A stretch of DNA of 36,464 nucleotides, from contig JABLUY010000310.1 of NCBI GenBank assembly GCA_013306675.1, positions 1 to 36,464 of the forward strand, given 5' to 3'. The position numbers and the translations under genes are program-made. Shown in pieces: positions 17,097-26,600 of this stretch; positions within the stretch are counted from its first letter, which is position 1; each line of letters opens with the position of its first letter. Under the pieces are notes generated by a model. The model was not told the DNA's origin. It saw nothing but the letters and a program-made list of their open reading frames with translations, and did not search any database. The DNA is from Thraustochytrium sp. TN22. Its lineage: Eukaryota; Sar; Bigyra; Thraustochytrida; Thraustochytriidae.

Positions 17097-17206
17097 CGGC
17101 GCGCCCGCCAGCGCAAGCTGGAGTCCGAACCCTTTGCGCTGAAGCGAGCCCTAGCCCACCAACCCCCCTACAGCCACAGCTCCTGTTGGCGCAACGCAAA
17201 AGCTCG

Positions 17207-18049
17207 CTACAGCAAGAGCCCATGATCCGGCGCCACCGCTTGCGGGCCCGCTGCAGCCTGCGTCTGCGCAGGTGTCTCGCCGCGGGAAATCTGCAGCAGC
17301 ACAACGTGGACAAGATGCGCGGCGGTGAGGAGCTCCACACCCTCCGGCACGACCCGCGGCTTGTGCAGCGGCGGCGCTGGCAGGCGCGCCGCGAGCAGAC
17401 CGAATGAGGGCAGAATCTCGTCCGCGAAAGTGGCCTCGTCAGCTGGCGCGCGGACCTGGTATGCGAGCACTACCTCGGCGTCTGGCGATTTGTCCAGGAG
17501 TGCGTCCAGCGCCATGGCCAGCGGCACATGGCTTGCCTTTTGATACAACAGGTCGGCGCCGACGATGAGGTCAAAGCGCGCATCCAGGACGATCGCCGGC
17601 GCCTCCGCCACCCGCGCCCAGTCCAGCTGCGCCACGCTCAGGTCGCCGCGCGACCCGCTCACCTCGATGGGCTCCTTGTCGGTGGCCACCACCGCGTGGC
17701 CCATCTCCGACAGCGCCTTGGCCACGAGCCCTAGGCCACAGCCGAGCTCCAGGCAACGTAGCTCGCGCTGGAGTTGCTGCGCTAAGCGCCGCGCCACCGG
17801 CACGAGCGCCTCCGCCAGCACCTGGCTGCTCGGCCACACCGTCTTGGCCAGCTCCGACCGGGACTGCCGGAACGAAAAGACCGTCACTTCCTCGCTCGCC
17901 TCGCTCGCCTCACTCGAGCCCCCCTCGTGCAGCCCGCACACGCCCACGCGCCGCGCTGGCGCGTACAGCTGCTGCAAGAAGACCATGTCCGAGCCATTCG
18001 ACGACGTGCTCGCCGCCGCCGTGCTCACCGCCGCCGTGCTCGTGCTCAT
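17207..18049 (-). CDS. METTL21/FAM86-type protein methyltransferase
   Basis: From Met 18049 the frame gives 280 residues; it is open 82 codons further upstream to 18295, so an N-terminal extension cannot be excluded. The core reads KTVWPSSQVLAEALVP (the conserved Trp/Pro before motif I), motif I LELGCGLGLVAKALSEMG with the acidic end ATDKEP, a post-I strand LSVAQLDW, and motif II/post-II DLIVGADLLYQKASHVPLAM. This is the Methyltransf_16 class of SAM-dependent enzymes, whose members methylate lysines on chaperones and elongation factors. The post-II D-LLY replaces the more usual DxxY, within family variation. The target is unknown. It is convergent with the transporter gene, with about 110 bases between the stops. 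Confidence 0.82.
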   Translation of the reverse strand: MSTSTAAVSTAAASTSSNGSDMVFLQQLYAPARRVGVCGLHEGGSSEASEASEEVTVFSFRQSRSELAKTVWPSSQVLAEALVPVARRLAQQLQRELRCLELGCGLGLVAKALSEMGHAVVATDKEPIEVSGSRGDLSVAQLDWARVAEAPAIVLDARFDLIVGADLLYQKASHVPLAMALDALLDKSPDAEVVLAYQVRAPADEATFADEILPSFGLLAARLPAPPLHKPRVVPEGVELLTAAHLVHVVLLQISRGETPAQTQAAAGPQAVAPDHGLLL

Positions 18050-19312
18050 GGCTGCGCAAGGCGCCGCGAGGCACTGCCTCGCGGCACGGCGCGGCGGAGG
18101 CGCCTCTTCGCGCCGAGGGCGTCGTGCAGCTTCTGCAAGCGCCGCTGCCGCGCCGGCAAAGCCGGGCAAACCCTTTTCTGGCAAGCAACCACAAGCCTGA
18201 ACGCGGCGATCTGCCCGATACATTTCATGATGAAAGTTGATGCCAATGGGCGCTGGCCCGCCATCTCGCGACACCAGACAACTCCTTGCCGCCAAGGTGC
18301 GACGGGTTCATGAAGAAGAAGCTGCAAGCTGTGCCTGCGCCGCCAAAAGGTTCGTTGTCGACTCGGACGTTGGCGAAATCATAATGACACCACGAGCTCA
18401 TGGTGCCATGCTGCCAACGTGCAACGGGTTCATGCAAGAGGTGGAAAACGCTGCCTGGGCCCCGCTGATTCTCCCTCGTAAGTGCGTTGCGCTGCGAGTC
18501 CCAATCAAGCCTCACTGTAACGCGTTGTTGAGTCTTAGTGGGCCCTGTCGCTGCCTGTACACGGGCGGCCAGCTCAGCTGACCACCCACCCCCGCATCGA
18601 CCGCATCGACGAGTCGGACGCGTCCGAGCTGTTGGCTGTCCAAGCGCGTCGGCGGGTTGGATCCGCAGAGCAACCGCAATCTCTGAGTTAGCTAACGTCA
18701 AGAGCAGGCTCGCCGCCGCCAGGCCGTTGTCGGCCCTCTGGCGGCAGGTGAATCAGGCGTACTTGTATCCCTCACCCTCGTCCTCGCCGCAGCGCAAACG
18801 AACGCACGCACGGACGCGAGCGAGCAGCGCCTCGAGGACGTCGCGATCAGCTTGATGTGAAGGCTCGCCTCCGAGGCCCAGCCCGAGGCTGCACTGCGAG
18901 CAAGCCCGGCTCGGTCCTCCGCAAAGTCCCCGGCGAGGTCCACCTCGCGCCGGTAGCAGCTTGGCGGCCTAAGAACCGGCCCAAGCGCGCGGCGCGCGGC
19001 GCAGCGATCAAAGTTTCAATCACCCCTTCCAACGTCTCGCGCGCGGCAGCGGCGGCGCGCGGCAGCGGCGGCGCGCGGCGGCGGCGGCGGCGGCGGCGGC
19101 GGCCCTCCCCCTCCCTCCGCGCCCCGGCGCGCGGCGGCGGCGGCGGCGGCGGCGGCTCGGGCGAGGGCGGCGGCGGCGGGCGGGGGCCTGCTCGTTGGGC
19201 GCGCGAGCACTACTGCACAGCGCTCGCGGGCCGCCGGGCGGCCGCCGGGAGCTCGGGCGCGCCCGGGCGGCGGCGGCGCTCGCGCAGCGCGCGCGAGCGG
19301 CGCGCGCGGGGC
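18050..19312. other. Region between divergent methyltransferase and CBL-type genes
   Basis: Beyond the possible methyltransferase extension (to 18295), no gene was recognised up to 19312. It includes a two-copy repeat at 18287-18433, and the final 300 bases are almost pure CGG/GGC repeat (about 19040-19190), probably the leader of the Ca2+-sensor gene. The divergent promoters of both genes must lie here. Confidence 0.55.
18287..18433. repeat. Two-copy repeat around ACGGGTTCATG
   Basis: GCCAAGGTGCGACGGGTTCA at about 18289 and GCCAACGTGCAACGGGTTCA at about 18405 are nearly identical, and both continue into TG plus AAGA. They are about 116 bases apart. The sequence between them also repeats loosely (TGGCG/TGCCG, GACACCA). 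Confidence 0.7.
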
Positions 19313-20250
19313 ATGAAAGCCTTCGAGCGGCTGAAGGAGGCCGTGCAGCACAGGCCTTCGTTTTACAACAAGAGCGCCGAGCAGCAGGAGCAGCAGGAAC
19401 CGGTGCTCTCGCGCGCCACAAGCCTGCGCGAGAGCATCCGCGCCATCATGGGGCAGCGCGGGTCGTCCATGGCGACGCTCAAGCGCCGCCAGCTCAAGGA
19501 GCTTCAGGTGCAGACGCATTGTAAGTCCCTTGCCCGCGCCATGTGCACACGCACGTGCACACTCCCGCGCCCTTTGCAGCACGCGAGACTAACGCCCCGG
19601 GTTCTTGCGCTTGCTGGCCTGCCTGCTGCCTGCCCGCCTTCCCACCCACCCCGCGAGCAGTTGACTCGGACGAGATCTTGGCGCTATACGCGCACTTCCG
19701 ATCCATCGCGTCAAGCCAGACGGACGACGGGCAGATCGACCGCGACGAGTTCCGCGAGGCCATTGGGCTCGCAGACAGCCTCTTCGTAGACCGGCTCTTC
19801 TCGCTCTTTGACGAGAACGACGACGGCTACATCAACTTCCAGGAGTTCATCTGCGGCCTCTCCATCCTGTGCGTGCGCGGCACGCTGGAGGAGAAGACGC
19901 TCTTCTCGTTTCGCATCTACGACTTCGACAATGACGGCAAGATCTCCAACGAGGAGCTCACATCCATGCTCAAGACCAGCCTCGGCGAGAACGGCGTCGT
20001 GCTCACGCCCTCGCAAATTGAAATCATCATCCGCGCCACCTTTCGCGAGGCCGACACCAACGGCGACGGCTTCATCGACTTTGAGGAGTATAAGGCGCTC
20101 GTGGCCAAGCAGCCCTCCATCCTCAGCAACATGACTCTCGACTTTGAGCGCGTCATCGAGCACCGCCTCGAGCAAGCCAAGGCAGGCGCCGGCGCCGGCG
20201 CCGCGCAGCCCCGCCGCAACCGCCTCAGCGGGACGGCTGGCGCCAACTAA
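19313..20250 (+). CDS. Calcineurin-B-like (CBL-type) Ca2+ sensor
   Basis: Two exons, 19313-19520 and 19661-20250, joined over a 140-nt intron (GTAAGT..GCAG, splitting a Phe codon), give 265 residues. Four EF-hands follow a 70-residue N-terminal extension. EF1 (about 84-100) has the longer, non-canonical loop IASSQTDDGQID typical of plant CBL proteins. EF2 (D120-E131, DENDDGYINFQE), EF3 (D157-E168, DFDNDGKISNEE) and EF4 (D201-E212, DTNGDGFIDFEE) are canonical 12-residue loops. After EF4 comes PSILSNMTLDF, matching the CBL C-terminal signature. CBLs bind and activate CIPK kinases, while true calcineurin B binds the phosphatase; the EF1 loop and C-terminus favour CBL. Gly2 is absent, so it is not N-myristoylated. 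The C-terminus adds an Ala/Gly-rich tail. Confidence 0.88.
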
Positions 20251-20681
20251 AGACAAGTCTCGCACCGTTTTCCGCGTGCCGAGGGCTCGCAGGCCTCTTT
20301 CCTCTTCCATTACACAGAAGCTTATGTTGCGTTGTACGTTTGATCGCCACGGAACTACGGGAGCCAAACCAGACCCACTGGCAGCGCCGCACCTGGGCTG
20401 AGCTCAGCTCGCTTCATGTTTTAAGGCCAAGGCCTCCTTCACAGAGTCCAGGCCCCAACCAGGCGAGGTGTTTGTAGCTACGAGACATGACCGAGACAAG
20501 TCACATGGTACGCTTTGTAATATTCCTTTGTTAGATCTGCTGCAAGTCTTCAAGTCATGTTCTTCTTCAAGCCGGCGCTGTGGCCTGCGTCGTTTGCAGC
20601 AGCCTGGCGAGGCCGCAGCGGTCTGCACACCACTTGCCCCCCCTGGGCGGGCCGGCCCAGCCGGACATCATCGTGAACACC
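20251..20681. other. Convergent intergenic gap, nothing recognised
   Basis: About 430 bases between the stops of the CBL-type gene and the giant secreted-protein gene. No gene, repeat or clear signal was seen. Composition is closer to balanced than in the coding flanks, as expected for 3' UTRs. Confidence 0.7.
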
Positions 20682-23600
20682 TCAGACGAAGGGGCCGTCG
20701 AGCGAGATCTCGATGCGCAGATCGCTCTCGCCAGCCTGCGGGCCAAGGAGGTTGTCCTCGCTGTCGTAAAAGAGAAGGCCGACGGACTCCATCTCGATAT
20801 TGTCCATTTGGACGTCCTCGCAAAAGTACGGCCCGCCACGCATTGAGCCTGCCGACGCGCTGGTTGCGTCGTCCTGGCGCACGGTGTGCACGCCGTGTGG
20901 CCCCTCCAGCTTAAAAGTGCCCGTGCCGGAGCTGCGAAGCTCCGGAAAGTTGATCAGCTCACTCACGTCCAGGACGGCGTTCTCCGCCGTCAGAAGCCCA
21001 TACGCGATGATCTGGTCGCGCATCGTGTCCTCGATCGACCCTGCCGCTGCTTCGAGCTTTTCCGCCAAGGTGAGCAAGGAGTCGCTCCCCAGGCCGCCGG
21101 TCTCGTACGCGGCGCTGCATGAGTCGCCCAGGGTGACGAGCATGCCTGGATTGGAGTAGATAACCGCGGAACAGAACTCCAGCAGCGTCGTCGACGCAGT
21201 AAAGTGCATCTCCATGACGTCCTCCTGCAGGATCGTGTCATGGAAACCTTGCTGCAGGTCCTGCATCAGCGTGACGCGGTCCACAGCAAAGGAGGACTGT
21301 CGGTCCGGAAACTTGTACTGCTGGATGACGGCGACCTGGCGATTGCCCTCAAGCAGGGCCTCCGCCGCGGCGGCTCGGGCGCTCGCCTCCCGGCTCTCCA
21401 GCGTGGAGATCTGCGCCGAAAGCATCTTGGCTTTGCGAGCAACCTCCACGAGCTCGATGAGTGTCTCGTGCATGGCTTTGCCGTACAAGGTCACCTGTCG
21501 AAGCGCCCCGCGGTAGTGCCCGCACACGCCCGGAAGCTTGACGCGCTCCTTGTACCACTTGTAGCGCAGTTCCTCCACGTACGCCGCTTGCGCGTCCACT
21601 TCGGCCCGCGACGGAATGTTGCTCTTGAGTCCGAGCGTGCGCCGCATGGTGACCGCGGCGGGCGCCGGCATGCCGAGGCGCCGGTGGAGAGCCTGTCGCC
21701 GCCCCAGGACCTCGCGAAAGTGCTCGTCGTGGACCTCACCGCCAGCAGCGTCGTCGTGGCTGAGCGCGCGCCGAGCACCGCCACTTCCAATCACGCCGCT
21801 ATCAGGAACGAGCCTCGGGCACAGATCCAAGTCGTACTCGAAGAGGTCCATGCCCTCGGCGTAAACGCTGTCCCACAGGGCCGGGTGCGAGGAGGCGCCC
21901 CCGGCATCGTGGTCTGCCGCATCTGCTGCAATGTACTCTTGGTCAAGCGCCAGCCTCACAAGGCGCTCCAGTAAGATTGCGATGGCGGCGCCGATGCACT
22001 CCAGTATCACGCGGAGGCGGTCAAAGGAGACCAACACGACCTCGGGCGCCGGGACGTACGGAAGGGGCTGCGGCGGGCCGCTCACTTGGAGCGGCGAGGA
22101 AATCGCGCTGAAGACGCCCTTGATGGGCGCCGAGACTTGCTTGACGACCTTTTTCACCGACGAAACGGTCTTCTTGACCGCCTTAAACTTGAAGACCTTC
22201 TTGAGCTTGAAGAGGTGACGCCGCTGCGACCCTTTGCCTGGAGCGCGCCGGGCGCCGAGGAGGCGCCGGCGCCGATCGGAACCCTCAGACTCCTCGAAAT
22301 CCTCGCCTTCACTAACCACGGCGCCGCGCTGCTCATCCCAGCCTCGGGCCACGCTCTCCGTCTCACGGGGCAAACGCTGCGGGAGGAGTGCCGCGGGCGA
22401 CGCCGGGTTGAGATTCATGTCTGCATCGGCACGAAGGCGTCGGCACTCAGTGCAGCGACCGTCGCCTTCAAGGTCCTCGCAGGCGCCTTGCGCGGGATGC
22501 TCAGGGCACGGGACCGTGAGCAGCTCCAGCCAGAAGCCGTCGGCGTCGAGGCCGGCGTCGGCCTGGGTCTTGATCCCATCCACGCCGTCCACACAGGCAC
22601 TCATGCGAAAGGCTTCAGAAAGTCGCGACACCTCGTGAAAGGTCTCGCCCCGGGAAACGAACTGCTGGGTGTCGAGGGCACAGTGGGCATACACGTGGCG
22701 CCGAGGCGCGCCCTCGTTCGGCGTTGCGGTGAGCGAGTTGTCCGTGTTCTCCACGCGCCGGAAGCAATCGACCTCGGCCCTCTCGAGGGCTGCGGCGGAC
22801 GGAAGCCCGCAGGAGGATTCCAGGTAGGCACTCTTGGCGTCCTGAGCGACGGCGCCGTACACCCGCTGGTAGCTGCAGCACGAAAGAACGACCGGGGGCG
22901 TGGACCACTCGCCTCTTCGGAAGCACTGGTATACGGTGAGATGGCCGTCGCAGATCTCCACGTCGCCCGCGCCAATGTAAATAGCTTTATCGCTGCCGTC
23001 CTGTGCGCGGGTCCTCTCCATCCAGAGGTCGGTCCACATGGCAGCAAAGCCGCGGCGGTCAAGGTTCTGGACCTCGTCGAGCGCGCCATCCGCAGTGGCG
23101 AAAGGATCTAGCAAAGTCCCGTTCGGGAAGACCACCTGCGCGGTTGGGCAATCGACTGCAAGGGCGTTGAATGCTTCACGACCGGGCGGTCCCGCTCGTA
23201 AGGTTCTCCCGAGGCGACCCGAAGGCTGATGTTCTGCGCTCAGGAGCGACAACGCCAGCGCCGGAGGTGCGGTGCGCGAGATGGCGGCCTCCGGCACGTC
23301 CACGTAGAAAACGCCTTCGGGCGTGATACGGAGACTCTCTGCGCTACCGAGATCCGCAAAGGTGCAGGTCATGCTCGTCTGCAGTTCACGGTGGTGGTTG
23401 TCCATGACAGAGTCTCCGACAATGGCGGCCGTCTCCATCGCGGTCCCGGCTGCGTAGACGGCAGCACCGTACGGCTGCGGTATGAACGCTGCGACAGCCA
23501 CAGCAAATTCACCGACGGACCTGAGAATTTTGATGAACTTCCTTGCCCGAGCACGCTGCTCCTTCATGTCCTGCAGCTTGCCCACGGCCTGGTCGAACTC

Positions 23601-26600
23601 TTCGCGAATGCTGGCGAGAAGGTCCAGCAAGTCTCCGAGCTCATCAAGGTGCGTGATCATCTTGCCGTTCCACTCCTTGACCGAGTTGTAGGTAGCCAAG
23701 GCCCGGGCGAGAAGGTCGTCGAGTGAGGCGCCCACCGATTCGAGCTCTTGCTGCTTCATACGACGGGACGCTGCGGCATCCTCGGCAAAGGCTTCATGCA
23801 CGGAGGAGAAGCCCTCTCGGATGGTCGTGCTGAGCGTCGTGAGCGCGTTGTCAAGCTGTGTCCGAAGGTCGGCGTTGCCAGCCTGGATTTGGCCGGAGAG
23901 GTCGTTTCGGGCCGCGAGCAGAGCCTCTTCGAGACGAGCCCCGAGGCCCTCGAGCTCGACCTTGAGGTCGGACGACAAACCCGCGTTGAGCTCCTTGGCG
24001 AGCGAAAACTGGGCGCGGACTTTGTACGCGTCAGCCAGGGCCAGCACATCCGTCCGCACATATTGCATCGCGTACGAGGGCACGTTGAAGGAAACGAGCG
24101 GGGCCTGGGATACCCTGTCCTGCATGCGACTCGCCAGGCCGTCCAGCTTGCTCAGGCGCGTCGTGGGGCCATAGGCGGCGCGGTCCAGCGCAATCATGGT
24201 CCTGACCGTATCAATAGACGCGAGCATCTGGTCCGCGTCGAGCAGGTCGTTCACATCCATCGCGTTGATGCAGAAGAGCGCTCGGGAGAAGAACTGGTCG
24301 ATCGGAACAAAGCTCAGCGACGCGCGGCGGACCTCGCGTGGCACGAGGGCGCACCTCGCGTACGCCGTGTACAGCTCCAGCTCGAGGTGCGCCCTGTGTG
24401 ACGGCTCGCTTGCATCCAGGTCGACGCAGGCCCCTCCGGCGTCACGGATCGCGCCGCAAGGACAGGGCGCGCGTTTGCATGCGCGAAAGGCCGGCGTGTT
24501 GACCTCGAGAAAGGCCTGAACGTCGGAGGAGAGCGGTGGTGCGCGATACGAGTCGTGTCCCGGCCCGAAGCGGCCGAGGCCGTCGAGTAGGACTTTGGTG
24601 GTGGCGTAGTAGAACGGGTCCGACTCGTTGTAGAGCGTCCAGAGCGGGACGTCGTCTGCCGGTGCATAAGCATCCACCGGGTTGAATGTGTCGTCGTAGT
24701 ACGCCTCAAGGAGCTCATCAGCGCCCGTTGTGGCGAGGATGCTCAGCTGCGACGTCCATGGCAGAAAGCTGCTACTTGAGTCCATGCAGCGCGCCACGGA
24801 GTCGAGGAGGGCTGCTCCAGCGGCCTTGGTGGACGATTCGCCGAGCGCGCGAACAGCACAGACAGACTCGTGCACGTACGCCTGGTACAGGTCGGTGTTG
24901 CGCTGCTCGCAGGCCAGCGTCCCGGTGGACGTTTCGACCGGGTGATAGCCTTCATCGCACGCGCGGGGGGCGCTGCGCAGGCAGACAAAGGCTTTTGCCT
25001 CGTCGCAGGTGTCTGTAAGCCAGAGGCCGCCGTCGCTTTCCATGTAAGCGCACCCATTGAGTTCGCTGTGGACAAAGGTTACCACGGCAGGGTCGAAGTC
25101 GTGTCCATCGGTCCAGCCCGGCGTCTCGCCACTCGTCACGCGGAGCCCGAGCCAGATCGGTGTGCCCTGCGACATGGACTGCAGAATGCCAACTTCCTCC
25201 GCGGAGACGATCGACACCAGGTTGGCGCGTTCCTCGGTGCAGACGGCATGCGCTGCGTCGAAGCTTTGGGGGGTAGCTGTTTCAAGCCTGGCGCAGCCTT
25301 CGCGGAAAGGAGTCCAGCCGTTCGAGCAGTGCGGGGCTGTCTGCACAGAGGCCGAGGGCACGCAAACGTTGTGAAAGGCGTCCAGCACATGGCCGTCGTC
25401 GCAGCCGCCAAGGACTGCCGGCAGCGAGCACACCGTGCCAATGACCTCGTCGCACGCGGCGGAATGCCAAAGGCCGTCCCTCAGCCCGATCGCGAGGCAG
25501 GCTCGCTTTCCGTCGTGCTCCACGGTCGTCCCGGGCGCAAACCTGCCAGTTCCCACCGAAAATGGCGTGCCCTCGTCCCATTGCGCGGAGGGGAGCAGCG
25601 CCCAAGGGAGTCCTGCGACCGGCGGCAGCTCGCTCATGAGTGGATGGATTATGCCCGCCCAGCGCAAGCCGACCCAAACCATCTCCGTGCCTGCTAGCGT
25701 AGAGCCCTCTTGGGCGGCAGCGCTCGTAATGAGGTCGGCCAGCTCTTGCGCCTCCGTCATGCCCGAGGCCCTGGCAAGGTTCATGCCGAAGGCACCGCAC
25801 AGGGCGCGTGCGTCCGTGTTGTTGTACGTCGCGCTTGCGACGAAGAAGCAGGTGTCGCCGCGCTGAAGTGACCCGTGCGGGCAGACGGCCCGCGGGGTTG
25901 CAGTCCCGGGGGGTGCGTCGCAAGCACAAGAGGCGGCATTGCGCACGTGGCCGCAGGGGCAGCGATCGGCTTCGCTCTCGGCGAGCAGGTCCGCACAGAA
26001 GGCGTCGATGGTAGTCCCGGCCTCTTCGACGAAGTCAAAGGTGTCGCACTTCTCTCCGGAGACGCCATCGAGACACGCACAGCTAGCGTCCAGATCGCAC
26101 CAGTACTGAAGCGCCCATTTGCCGCAGCCTTCGCTCAAGCACTGCGAGCAGTCCTCTCCTACATAGCCGCCGACGCACGTGCACGTGGGACTGCCCGGTG
26201 GCGTGTTCAGCGAGCCGACGGCGTCGCACGGTTTGTACGTGGTGGCGCCAACTTCGTCCTGATACGCGTTCGCAGGCACATCGTTACACTGCAGAGCACC
26301 CGGCAGCGGGCTATAGGTGCCCACCGGGCACGCCGTTCTGGTGGAGTTCACACAAAAAGAACCTGCCGGGCATGGCATGCACTTGTCCTCCGCCAGCTGA
26401 CTCTCGTCGATGTAGTACCCCGGCTGGCAGTCCGGGCAGTTGCGGAAGCCCATAAATCCGCCCGGCCCCAGGGTCATGAGACTGCCAAAAGCTGCGCTTG
26501 TTTTCACCCAGCACTGCTTAATATATGAGCTGTAGAAGAAGGCCACGCAGCCTTCAGTAAGCATGCAATTACGCCGACAGTCGTGTCGAGAAGCAGTTTC

